Positions 33,410-42,322 of a stretch of 64,000 nucleotides of DNA are shown here, in pieces. The number at the start of each line of letters is the position of its first letter. Positions within the stretch are counted from its first letter, which is position 1. The DNA is taken from NCBI GenBank assembly GCA_020632955.1, contig JACKEO010000005.1:186001-250000 (forward strand), written 5' to 3'. The notes under the pieces were generated by a model, which was not told where the DNA came from, made no database searches, and saw nothing but the letters and a program-made list of their open reading frames with translations. Source of the DNA: Alphaproteobacteria bacterium. Its GTDB lineage: Bacteria > Myxococcota_A > UBA796 > GCA-2862545. The translations under genes and the position numbers were made by a program.

Positions 33410-34449
33410 CGCGCCTCGCCGCGCTGCTCGGGGTGCTCGGGGGAGCGTGGCTGCTCTTCGGGCCCACCCCGGTGCGTCCGGTCGCCTGGGATCCCGACCC
33501 CGTGGTGCCCCTGGAGGCGACCTCCGAGGCCCTCGCCGGCGCCGAGGTGGTGGCGGCACCGGGCCACGAGGGTCCCGAGGACGTGGCGATCGATCCCCAG
33601 GGTCGCGTGTTCGCCGGGGTGGCGGGGGGCCTGGTGCTGCGCTGGGAGGCCGACGGCAGCGGACCCGTGGTGCATGCCCGGCCGGGAGGACGGCCGCTCG
33701 GGCTCGCGTGGGCGCAGGACGGACGGCTCCTGGTGGCGGCTGCGGAGGCGGGCCTGGTGGCCGTGGACGTCGACGGGCGGGTGGAGACCCTGCTCACCGA
33801 GGTGGACGGTCGCCCGCTCGGCTTCGCCGACGACGTGGACGTCGGGCCCGACGGCGTCGTCTACGTGTCGGACGCCTCCTCCCGCTTCCCCCAGGCGGCG
33901 TGGGAGCTCGACGTGCTGGAGGGCGCGGCGAACGGTCGTCTCGTGGCCTTCGACCCACGCGACGGGCGCGCCTGGACCGTGCTCGCGCCGCTGCACTTCG
34001 CGAACGGCGTGGCCGTGCATGCCGACGGCCGCTCGGTGCTGGTGGTGGAGACCTCGCGCTACCGCGTGCGACGGGTGTGGGTGGACGGCCCCACGCGCGG
34101 CCTGGACGAGGTCTTCGTGGGCGGCCTGCCGGGCTTCCCCGACGGCATCAGCCGGGGTGCAGGGCGCTACTGGCTGGCCATCCCCGCCCCCCGCGACGCG
34201 GCCCTGGACGCCGTCGCGGGGATGCCCGCCGTGCGGCGTCTGGTGTCGCGCCTGCCGTCGTGGCTCCGCCCGGGGCCGGGCCACCACAGCTGGGTGGTGG
34301 GGCTCGACGACGACGGCCGCGTGGTGGAGGTGCTCGAGGATCCGCGGGGCACGTTCCCGCTGCCCACGAGCGTGGAGGAACACCACGGCGTGCTCCACCT
34401 CGGCAGCCTGGCTGCCCCGGGATTCGCGCGGCTCCCCCGCGGCGGATAG
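33403..34449 (+). CDS. Strictosidine synthase-like/SMP-30-type beta-propeller
   Basis: A 348-residue protein with an N-terminal membrane anchor or signal (LAALLGVLGGAWLLFG). A six-bladed propeller follows: HEGPEDVAIDPQGRVFAG, GFADDVDVGPDGVVYVSDAS, FANGVAVHADGRSVLVVET and GFPDGISRG, as in strictosidine synthase-like hydrolases and gluconolactonases. Animal relatives (APMAP) and bacterial lactonases hydrolyse lactones or esters with a calcium ion held by the central acidic residues. GTG at 33403 overlaps the previous gene. The enzyme is likely periplasmic; substrate unknown. Confidence 0.85.
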   Translation: MVARLAALLGVLGGAWLLFGPTPVRPVAWDPDPVVPLEATSEALAGAEVVAAPGHEGPEDVAIDPQGRVFAGVAGGLVLRWEADGSGPVVHARPGGRPLGLAWAQDGRLLVAAAEAGLVAVDVDGRVETLLTEVDGRPLGFADDVDVGPDGVVYVSDASSRFPQAAWELDVLEGAANGRLVAFDPRDGRAWTVLAPLHFANGVAVHADGRSVLVVETSRYRVRRVWVDGPTRGLDEVFVGGLPGFPDGISRGAGRYWLAIPAPRDAALDAVAGMPAVRRLVSRLPSWLRPGPGHHSWVVGLDDDGRVVEVLEDPRGTFPLPTSVEEHHGVLHLGSLAAPGFARLPRGG

Positions 34450-34473
34450 CCGGGCGGCCCCTCCGGAGGCCGG

Positions 34474-35805
34474 ATGCGCCGAGCGCGAGCGCGAAGGATC
34501 GCCGTCCTCGCGGCGCCCATCGTCGGCGGCATGATCTCCCAGAACGCGCTGCAGCTCGTCGACGCGGCGATGGTGGGCGCGCTGGGGACGACGGCGTTGG
34601 CGGGCGTGGGCCTCGCCGCCTTCCCCTTCTTCGTGTCGTTCGCGCTGCTGCTGGGGCTCGCACCCGCGGTGCAGGCCCTCGCCGCGCGTCGGCTGGGGGA
34701 GGGTCAGGTGGAGCGGGCGGGGGAGGGACTCCACCACGCCCTGCTCGTGGGGCTGGTGGTCGCCGTCCCGGCCATGCTGCTCCTGGGCGGACTGGCGCCC
34801 GCCTTCTTCCGGTGGATGCACGACGACCCGGCGGTGCGCGCGCACGCCGTGCCGTACTTCCAGGTGCGCACGGCCGCGATCGCCGCGATCGCGGTGGAGC
34901 AGGCCTTCCGCGGCTTCTGGAACGGCGTGCAGCGCCCGTCGGTGCACTTCGTCTCGATGCTCGTGGTGCATGTGCTGAACATCGTGCTGTCGTACGGCCT
35001 GATCTTCGGCGTGGCGGGCCTCCCCGAGCTGGGCAGCACGGGCGCGGGCGTGGGGTCGGCGGTGGCCACGTGGGTGGGGGTGGGCGTGCAGCTCGCCTTC
35101 GGCCTCTCGGTGGGACGCGGCTTCGGCTTCCTGCGCGCCTGGGTGGCCCCCACGCGGGCTGCGCTCGCGCCGCTCCTCAAGGTCTTCCTGCCGGCCGGCC
35201 TGCAGGAGCTGCTGTTCGCCCTGGGCCTCACGGCCTTCTTCTGGATCATCGGACGCCTGGGCACCGCCGAGGTGGCTGCGGGCATGGTGATCATCCAGGT
35301 GACCATGGTGGCGGTGCTGCCGGGCGCGGGCCTGGGTCACGCGGCGGCCTCGCTGGTGGGCGAGGCCCTGGGGCGAGGGGACCCCGACGACGCGCGGCGC
35401 TGGGGCTGGGACGTGGTGCTGCTCGGGGTGGCCTCGATGGCGGTGCTGGGCCTGCCGATGCTGCTCTTCCCCGACGCCATCCTCCGCGTCTTCCTCTACG
35501 ACGACCTGGAGACCATCGCGCTGGCGCGGGTGCCGCTGCAGCTCGTCGGGGCCACGGTGGGCCTCGACGCCGTGGGCCTCGTGCTGATGAACGGCCTGCT
35601 CGGTGCCGGCGACGCACGCAGCGTGGCCGCGGTGGTCGTGGTCTTCCAGGTGCTGCTCTTCCTGCCGGCGGCCTGGATCGTGGGTCCGCTGCTGGGCTTC
35701 GGCCTGCTCGGCATCGCGCTGGCGCAGGTGGGCCAGCGCCTCGGGCAGGCGCTGGCCTTCGTGGTGATCTGGCAGCGCGGCCGCTGGACGACCGTGGAGC
35801 TGTAG
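34474..35805 (+). CDS. MATE-family efflux transporter
   Basis: A 443-residue inner-membrane protein with twelve predicted helices in two similar halves. Family signs include LAAPIVGGMISQNALQLVDAAMVG at the N-terminus, ALAGVGLAAFPFF, and GLGHAAASLVGEALGRGDP in the second half. It should export organic cations or drugs in exchange for H+ or Na+. GGAGG lies before the ATG; the preceding stop is 24 bp upstream, so it may be read through from the propeller gene. Confidence 0.93.
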   Translation: MRRARARRIAVLAAPIVGGMISQNALQLVDAAMVGALGTTALAGVGLAAFPFFVSFALLLGLAPAVQALAARRLGEGQVERAGEGLHHALLVGLVVAVPAMLLLGGLAPAFFRWMHDDPAVRAHAVPYFQVRTAAIAAIAVEQAFRGFWNGVQRPSVHFVSMLVVHVLNIVLSYGLIFGVAGLPELGSTGAGVGSAVATWVGVGVQLAFGLSVGRGFGFLRAWVAPTRAALAPLLKVFLPAGLQELLFALGLTAFFWIIGRLGTAEVAAGMVIIQVTMVAVLPGAGLGHAAASLVGEALGRGDPDDARRWGWDVVLLGVASMAVLGLPMLLFPDAILRVFLYDDLETIALARVPLQLVGATVGLDAVGLVLMNGLLGAGDARSVAAVVVVFQVLLFLPAAWIVGPLLGFGLLGIALAQVGQRLGQALAFVVIWQRGRWTTVEL

Positions 35806-35806
35806 C

Positions 35807-35824
35807 GCGAGGGCGCGGCCTCGC
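35807..35824. terminator. Possible hairpin between convergent genes
   Basis: GCGAGG and CCTCGC form a 6-bp stem with a 6-base loop in the 22-bp gap between the MATE gene and the convergent membrane protein gene. There is no U-tract; it may terminate in both directions only weakly. Confidence 0.35.
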
Positions 35825-35827
35825 CGG

Positions 35828-37756
35828 TCACCGCTCCTGCGACCACCACGACGGCCGGACCTCGCCGCGCCACCCGGCGCGCAGGCCGCGCTCCGCACCG
35901 TCGCGGTAGGCGGCCACCCAGGACGCGGGCCAGGCGGCTCCAGGCGCCGGCATCACGGGCCCCCAGGCGCGTGCATGGGCGTCCCCCATCGCCTGGAACA
36001 GCGCCCGCTGGGCCTCCGGGCGCAGCACCTCCCAGGGGTGCATGGGGCCGAACTCCCGGATCGTCTCGTCGGCCACGCTGATGGCGCCGATCCACCGGGC
36101 GGCCGCCCGCTCCGCGTCGGGCGGCAGGCGACGCACGGCGTCGGGCGCGTCCGCGAGGCGCCGCAGCTGGGCGGACCAGGCCACCTCGTCGTCCTCGGGG
36201 CGTCGGGTCCATGTCGCGGTGGCCTGCAGGCAGGCCATGCTCACGTCCTCCCGATCGGAGGCCACGCACCCGGGGAGCACGGCGCCATACGCGAAGGCGG
36301 CGAGGCCAGGGTCTTCGGCGCCGGCGGGCGTGGCGGGAAGGGGGGCGCGAGCGTACGCCGCCGCCTTGCCTCGACCCACGGCGGCCAGGCGCGCGCAGGC
36401 GCGGTCCCCCGGTGTGCAGCGCATCGCCTCGGCCCATCGCCACGAGCGTCCCCGCGTGGTGATCGCCACCCTGCGCCAGTCGGGCACCTCCTGGCGGAGC
36501 AGGTGGCCCGGGCTGAAGGTCGCCTGCCCCTCGGCCACCCGGCCCGCCGCCCCCACGGCCAGCCAGGGCAGCACGAGCGCGGCAGCGAGGGCGCGTCGCC
36601 CGTCGCGCCAGGCCGCACCGGCCGAGGCCGCCACCACGAGCAGGAGCAGGATGATCAGCGGCCCCATGTAGCGCAGCCCCAGCACCAGTCCGGGCCGCAG
36701 GTCGAGGTCGTGGGCCGACCCACGCGACAGGACGTACCCTGCGCAGAAGCCCGCCACGGTGGCGGTGAGCAGCTGACGGGTGGCGTCGTTGCGCGCCCGC
36801 AGCGACAGGCCGAGCGCGGCGAGTCCTGCCAGCTGGGCTGCGGTCACGACCGCGACCGGCACGCGCCCGCGCGCGATCCACCACGCCGATCGACCCGGCC
36901 CGACCAGGTCCCAGAGCTGATCCGCCCACGACCGCTCCGTGTGCACCTCCTGCAGGTAGGCCGAGAGGCTGGCGAGGGGGTGGACGCCCACCAGGCCGTG
37001 GATGATCTGCCACCACAGCGGAGCCACGAGCAGCCCGCCCGCGAGCACCACGGCGCGTGCAGGTCCGCGTCGCAGGGCCACGTGGGCGGCGCCGACGGCC
37101 GCCAGCGGTGCGGTCGCGGGGGCGAAGGCCACGCCGCTCCCGAGCACCACCCCCGCGGCCAGGTCCCCCAGGCGGTCGGGATCGGAGCGGTCGGCGAGGG
37201 CGAGGCCGACCAGCGCGATCCAGGTGCCCTCCACGTGGTTCCCCCAGGCGATCCAGGTGAGCGAGGCGAGGGTGGGCGGCGGGAGTGCCACCAGCGCGGC
37301 CCATGCCCACCCGGCGATCGGGTGCACCCGGGTGCGGAGCCAGAGGAAGCCGGCGCCGGCGCCGAGCAGCATCCACAGGCCCGGGACGAGCCGCCAGGTC
37401 CCCAGCGTGGAGGGGAGCACGCCGAACAGCCCCGCCGCCACCGCGGCGTCGCCGAAGCAGCCACCGCAGAAGGGGAAGCGGAGCAGGTGCGCCCACACCA
37501 GTGGAGAGGTGTGCGGCAGCGCCACGGCCAGCGCGATGTTCACCTCCTCCTCCGCCTTGGGGGCGGCGAGCTCGGGGTGGGCGAGCGTCCACCATCCGCC
37601 CACGGCCACCAGGAGCAGGGCCACGCACAGCGCGGCGCCATCGGCCCGACGCAGGCGACCGGGTGCGGCACCCTCCCGTGGCACCCGCGACGCCCCTCGA
37701 GGGGCCGTGGCGGGGTGCACCTCGGGGTCGGCGGGTCGGCGGGGGCGGGTCGTCAC
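35828..37756 (-). CDS. Large polytopic membrane protein, GT-C-like
   Basis: A 642-residue protein (GTG start, GGAGG eleven bases upstream) with about ten to twelve helices up to residue 420 and a soluble extracytoplasmic C-terminal domain. The first loop (EEEVNIALAVALPHTSPLVW, with FPFCGGCFGD later) is acidic as in glycosyltransferase GT-C enzymes. The C-terminal domain has several Cys (RCTPGDRACARL, GCVASD, MACLQ). An in-frame GTG farther in is an alternative start. It ends 22 bp from the convergent MATE gene. Function inferred from topology only. Confidence 0.72.
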   Translation of the reverse strand: MTTRPRRPADPEVHPATAPRGASRVPREGAAPGRLRRADGAALCVALLLVAVGGWWTLAHPELAAPKAEEEVNIALAVALPHTSPLVWAHLLRFPFCGGCFGDAAVAAGLFGVLPSTLGTWRLVPGLWMLLGAGAGFLWLRTRVHPIAGWAWAALVALPPPTLASLTWIAWGNHVEGTWIALVGLALADRSDPDRLGDLAAGVVLGSGVAFAPATAPLAAVGAAHVALRRGPARAVVLAGGLLVAPLWWQIIHGLVGVHPLASLSAYLQEVHTERSWADQLWDLVGPGRSAWWIARGRVPVAVVTAAQLAGLAALGLSLRARNDATRQLLTATVAGFCAGYVLSRGSAHDLDLRPGLVLGLRYMGPLIILLLLVVAASAGAAWRDGRRALAAALVLPWLAVGAAGRVAEGQATFSPGHLLRQEVPDWRRVAITTRGRSWRWAEAMRCTPGDRACARLAAVGRGKAAAYARAPLPATPAGAEDPGLAAFAYGAVLPGCVASDREDVSMACLQATATWTRRPEDDEVAWSAQLRRLADAPDAVRRLPPDAERAAARWIGAISVADETIREFGPMHPWEVLRPEAQRALFQAMGDAHARAWGPVMPAPGAAWPASWVAAYRDGAERGLRAGWRGEVRPSWWSQER

Positions 37757-37794
37757 GCGGCTGGCGTGCCTCCGGGGGGCGTGCGGCGCCGCCG

Positions 37795-40700
37795 CTAGAA
37801 GCGGAAGCGGCCCCAGCACATCCACACGCCGTCGCTCTCGCGCTGCGCGCAGGTGTGGAACTCGCCCGCGGCGAGGTCGGAGAAGGTGGTGTTGGCCGGA
37901 GGTTCGAGGCGACCCTCGCTCGCGTTGCCCCAGCACTGCACCACGCCGCTCTCGGTGAGTGCGCAGCTGTGCTGGGCGCCGGCGACCACGCGCTCGAAGA
38001 AGCTTCCGCCCGGCGCGTCGAGCTGGTCCTGGCCGTCCTCGCCCCAGCAGTCGAGGTCGCCGCCCAGCGTGACGGCGCAGGTGTGCGCGTCGCCCGCGGC
38101 GATGTCGAAGACCTGCGTGCTGCCGGGCTCCGTGGCCTGGCCGGAGCCGTCGTAGCCCCAGCAGTGGGGGAAGAAGTCGGAGTCCACCGCGCAGGTGTGG
38201 CGGGCGCCCGCGCTCACCTTGCGCCACGTGACCCCGGGCGCGAGGGTGGGCGGCGTGGTGCGCCCGTCGGCCGGCGAGCCCCAGCACGACATCGCGCCCG
38301 CGTTGTCGACCGCACAGGTGTGGTCGTAGCCGGCCTCCAGCGACTGCCAGCTGGTGCCCACCGGATCCACCGACTGGCCGAGGGTGTTGGAGCCCCAGCA
38401 GTCGATGGCGCCCGACGTGAGCAGGGCGCACGTGTGGCGGCGGCCCAGGGCGAGCGCGTCGGCCTTCGTGTCGGTGGGCACGACGAGCCGGTTGTCGGCC
38501 TTGTTGCCCCAGCAGGTCACGCTGTCGTCGTCCTCGATCGCGCAGGCGTGGGCGGGGCCGGGGGACAGGATCCGCGGGGTGATGAGGGGCGGCTGGAGCT
38601 GGAGGTTCGTGCCGCTGCCCCAGCAGGTGATCGACCCGTCGGTGCGCACGCCGCAGGCGTGGTCGTTCCCCGGGGTGACGTAGGCGTAGGTGCCCGCGGG
38701 GGGCGACAGGGCCACCGAGGAGCCCTGCACGGCCCAGCAGCCCGCGGTGCCGTCGGCGCGCAGGCCGCAGATGCCCTGGGGTCCGGCGGCGAGGTCGACG
38801 AAGCGGTCGGTGGACGGCGGGGCCGACTGCAGGGCGGCGCCCCAGCAGGTGAGGGAGCCGTCGGGCCGCAGTCCGCAGGTGAAGCGCGTGCTGGCGGCCA
38901 TGTGCACCAGCACCTCGTTCGGACGGTCGCTGACCTGGCCCTCGTCGTCGTAGCCCCAGCAGAAGGGCTTGCCGTCGGGGCCGAGCGCGCAGGCGTGGTA
39001 GGAGCCCACGGCCAGGGCACGCCAGGTGCCGCCCGGCGAGAGGGTCTGGCCGTCGCTGTTCGCGCCCCAGCAGCCCAGCCCGCCGGTGTTCGACAGGGCG
39101 CAGGCGAAGGCGTCGCCGGTCTGCACGTCGACGTAGGCGCCCGGCGGCACGCCGGTCTTGAGCGAGCTGGCGCCCCAGCAGCTGATCGTGCCGGCGGTCT
39201 GCAGTCCGCAGACGCCCACGGGGCCCGCGTCGAGGTGGCGGAAGAAGACCGCGGAGGTGGGCGCCGAGGCCTGCCCCAGGTCGTCGAGGCCCCAGCAGGT
39301 GGCCTGGCCGCCGGAGGTGAGGCCGCAGGTGTAGCCGGAGCCCGAGGTGAGCGCGTCGAGGTCGCCGCTCCAGCTCGATGCGGTCACCACGGTGGACGAC
39401 GTCCTGCTGCCGTCGGACGCCACGATGGTGCAGGCCCAGGACTCGTCGGGGCCCACGTCGATCGCGGGCACCGTGTCACCCGTCAAGGCCGTCTTGAGGG
39501 GGCCGGCATCGCCGGGGTTGCCGCCGTAGGGCTGGCCGTTGCGGGTCCAGCTGACGGTGTACTGCACCACGTCGACCGGGTCGGGGTCGACCGCCTGGGT
39601 GACCAGCGTGCAGAACAGGGGGCGGGCGCCTACGCTCACGCGCGGCGGCACGATGGCGGCGACCGGGGTGCTCGGCGGTGCGTTCTGCACGAAGAGGGCG
39701 GGCTCGCTCGTCTTCGAGGCGGGCACCTGGCCGTCGGTGACCGTGACGGTGACGCGGATGCTGTCGTTCTTCTTGGTGCGGCTGGCCGGCAGCGTGGCCG
39801 TGTTCACGCCCACCACGGGCACGTTGTTGATCGACCACTGGAAGACCGGCGTGAGCGTGTCGGTGGCGTCGAGGTCCTCCGCCACGTAGCTGGCCACGAT
39901 GGGGTCGGTGGTGGTGGGGGCCGCGGGCGACAGGCTCACGCTGATCACCTTGGGCGGAGAGTTCACCGCGGTGACGGTGCTGGTGCTGTCGGCCGGCACG
40001 CCCTCGGTCTCGCCGTCGTAGGGGAAGCCCTGCACGCGGATCGTGTCGCCGCGGTCGAAGTCCGCGCCGGTGAGCACGGGGCCGGTCACGCCGTCGACCT
40101 CCTGGTCGTCGACGAACCAGAGGTAGCGGACCGAGAGGTTGCCGGCGTCGCTGGGGTCGGGGTCGGCGAGGTCCACCGGCGTGGCGGAGATGTCGTCGAT
40201 CTCGCGCGGCGAGCTGGGACCGATGGTCAGCGCCACCAGCGTGGGGGGCGCGTTCGCCACCAGGGTGGTGGCGGCCTGGGCCGTGCCCGTGGTGAGGCTG
40301 TCGCTCGGGGTGACGCTGCAGGTGACGGACTGCCCCTTCGCCATCGCCGTGCCCGGACGCGTGGGCCCGGTGCCGGCGTCCACGCCGCCGATGGTCCAGC
40401 GGTAGGTGTAGGTGGGCAGGTCGTTGTCGGCGTCGGCGAAGCCGCCGGGCACGCAGGTGATCGTGGGCGTGGCGCGCGAGAAGGTGGACGGGGAGAAGGT
40501 GACCTCGGCCAGCGTGGGCACCGAGTTCTCCACGGTGACGGCGTCGGAGGGCACGGCCACGCCGCTGGAGAAGGCGTCGATGGGCGTGGCCTCCACGCGC
40601 ACCTTGTCACCCCGCGCGAAGACCGCGCCGGGGCCACCGGGCAGCGTGTCGCCCACGATGCCGCCCACCTCGACCTCGCTCACGCCGTCGTCCACGTACC

Positions 40701-42252
40701 AGGTGTAGACCACGTCCACGCTGTCGCCGTCGGCGTCGTCGGTGGTGCTGGTGGCCACGATGTCGTCGGTGACCGTGGGGGCCGCAGGCGACAGGCTCAC
40801 CGAGGTGACCACCGGATCGCGGTTGCCCACCGAGGTGGTGGCGGTGGAGAACACCGGCCCGGCGAGGCCGGCGGAGTCGGTGGGGGTGAGCTCGCAGCGC
40901 ACCGGCGTGCCGCGGGCGGCCGTGCCGGCGGCCAGGCTCTCGCCCGTGCCGGCCGGCGCGCCGTCGACGAACCATTTGTAGGTGAGGGTGACCGTGTCGA
41001 CGGGGTCGGGGTCGGAGGTGACCACGCCCGACAGCGTGATGGGATCGTCGATGGAGGCCGCCGACACGGCGGCCGACACCACCTCGGGCGGCGAGTTGCC
41101 GATGAGCACGGGGTCGCTGTCGACCCACGGACCCTCGTCGGTGCCGTCGAAGGCGGCGGCGCGGCAGAGCACGCTGTCGCCCTTCACGAAGTTCGCGGGC
41201 ACGCCCTCGAGGGTGCTCGCGGTCTGCCCGCCGAGCACGGTGCCGTCCACCACCCAGGCGTAGCGGATCTGCAGCGCGTCGTCCTCGGCATCGACGAGGC
41301 CCGTGGCCGTGCAGGTGAGGGTGTCGATGGAGCGGGCGCCGTTGGCCGGCGTGAGGGTGACGGACGAGATCGTGGGGACCGCGTTGACCACGGTGATCGG
41401 TCCCACGGTGAAGGGGGTGGCCTCCAGGGTGCCGTCGGTGGCGGTGACCGTGAGCTCCACGGTGACGCCCCGCTGCAGCACGTTCTGCGAGAGCACGCCC
41501 GAGGTGCCGGCGGGCTGGCCGTCGACCACCCAGGCGAAGGAGGGCTGCACACGGTCGCCGTCGGGGTCGGTGGCCTCCACGATCGCCACCACGTCGCGCT
41601 CGATGGTGATGACCGCGGGCTCGAGGGTGACCGACGTGATCACGGGGGGGCCGTTGGAGACGAGCACCTCGGCCGTGGCCGGCTCGCCGGCGTCCTCGCC
41701 GTCGTTCGGCGTGACCTCGACGCGCCAGCGCTCGCCGCGCTGGGTGAGGCCCGCGGGGACGGCGTCGCCGGTGAGGTCGGTGCGGGTGCCGCCCACGAAC
41801 CACGCGAAGCTCAGCGACACGGGGTCGCCGTCCACGTCGTCGCCCGTGGCCGTGGCGCCCAGGGGTTGGCCGGCCGCGGCCTCGGTGACCGACAGGGCCA
41901 CGGTGGCGGTGGGCGGGCTGTTGGCGATGCGCACGGTGGCCTCGCCCACCTGGCTCTCGACCTCGCCGGCCACGGCCTTCACGCGCACCGACCAGGCCTC
42001 GCCCTTGGCGGTGGAGTCGGCGGGCACGGTGTCGCCCGACAGCGAGGGCACGGCGCGTCCGTCACGCAGCCAGGTGTAGTCCCAGGTGACGGCGCCGAGC
42101 TCCGCGGGCACGTCGAGGTCGACCGTGACGACGAGGTCGTCGACGGTGGTGGGCTCGGCGGGAGTGACCGTGACGGTGGGCGCGGTGAGGCCGCCCGGAC
42201 CGCAGGCCGTCAGGAGGACGGCGAGGACGAGACGCTCGGGAGTGGGTCGCAT
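37795..42252 (-). CDS. Surface lipoprotein: Ig-like repeats plus 14 Cys-paired RCC1-type repeats
   Basis: A 1485-residue lipoprotein (lipobox AVLLTAC near residue 17). About 900 N-terminal residues are roughly nine to ten Ig/PKD-like repeats with N-SPP, W-x-VDG-x and V-x-PxD signatures. The C-terminal 550 residues hold 14 RCC1-type blades, each with a Cys pair of the form C-A/G-L-x6-CWG, so nearly every blade may carry a disulfide. Fourteen blades fit two seven-bladed propellers. It is probably a binding or adhesion protein on the outer surface. TAGCCT at 42284-42279 (minus strand) is a possible -10, 27 bp before the ATG. Confidence 0.9.
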   Translation of the reverse strand: MRPTPERLVLAVLLTACGPGGLTAPTVTVTPAEPTTVDDLVVTVDLDVPAELGAVTWDYTWLRDGRAVPSLSGDTVPADSTAKGEAWSVRVKAVAGEVESQVGEATVRIANSPPTATVALSVTEAAAGQPLGATATGDDVDGDPVSLSFAWFVGGTRTDLTGDAVPAGLTQRGERWRVEVTPNDGEDAGEPATAEVLVSNGPPVITSVTLEPAVITIERDVVAIVEATDPDGDRVQPSFAWVVDGQPAGTSGVLSQNVLQRGVTVELTVTATDGTLEATPFTVGPITVVNAVPTISSVTLTPANGARSIDTLTCTATGLVDAEDDALQIRYAWVVDGTVLGGQTASTLEGVPANFVKGDSVLCRAAAFDGTDEGPWVDSDPVLIGNSPPEVVSAAVSAASIDDPITLSGVVTSDPDPVDTVTLTYKWFVDGAPAGTGESLAAGTAARGTPVRCELTPTDSAGLAGPVFSTATTSVGNRDPVVTSVSLSPAAPTVTDDIVATSTTDDADGDSVDVVYTWYVDDGVSEVEVGGIVGDTLPGGPGAVFARGDKVRVEATPIDAFSSGVAVPSDAVTVENSVPTLAEVTFSPSTFSRATPTITCVPGGFADADNDLPTYTYRWTIGGVDAGTGPTRPGTAMAKGQSVTCSVTPSDSLTTGTAQAATTLVANAPPTLVALTIGPSSPREIDDISATPVDLADPDPSDAGNLSVRYLWFVDDQEVDGVTGPVLTGADFDRGDTIRVQGFPYDGETEGVPADSTSTVTAVNSPPKVISVSLSPAAPTTTDPIVASYVAEDLDATDTLTPVFQWSINNVPVVGVNTATLPASRTKKNDSIRVTVTVTDGQVPASKTSEPALFVQNAPPSTPVAAIVPPRVSVGARPLFCTLVTQAVDPDPVDVVQYTVSWTRNGQPYGGNPGDAGPLKTALTGDTVPAIDVGPDESWACTIVASDGSRTSSTVVTASSWSGDLDALTSGSGYTCGLTSGGQATCWGLDDLGQASAPTSAVFFRHLDAGPVGVCGLQTAGTISCWGASSLKTGVPPGAYVDVQTGDAFACALSNTGGLGCWGANSDGQTLSPGGTWRALAVGSYHACALGPDGKPFCWGYDDEGQVSDRPNEVLVHMAASTRFTCGLRPDGSLTCWGAALQSAPPSTDRFVDLAAGPQGICGLRADGTAGCWAVQGSSVALSPPAGTYAYVTPGNDHACGVRTDGSITCWGSGTNLQLQPPLITPRILSPGPAHACAIEDDDSVTCWGNKADNRLVVPTDTKADALALGRRHTCALLTSGAIDCWGSNTLGQSVDPVGTSWQSLEAGYDHTCAVDNAGAMSCWGSPADGRTTPPTLAPGVTWRKVSAGARHTCAVDSDFFPHCWGYDGSGQATEPGSTQVFDIAAGDAHTCAVTLGGDLDCWGEDGQDQLDAPGGSFFERVVAGAQHSCALTESGVVQCWGNASEGRLEPPANTTFSDLAAGEFHTCAQRESDGVWMCWGRFRF

Positions 42253-42322
42253 GCGCTCTGCTCGTGGGGGACGGGCACAGGCTAGCCGATGCTCGCGGCC
42301 TGCGGGGGCCCTGCTTCGCGCC

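Noticed and set aside
35807..35824. Strong intrinsic terminator after the MATE gene
   Set aside because: The stem is only 6 bp and no U-run follows, so it is listed only as a weak possibility.
37285..42285. Antisense open frame of over 1600 codons opposite the RCC1 lipoprotein
   Set aside because: No domain pattern; the minus-strand gene has an ATG, lipobox and regular Cys pairs.
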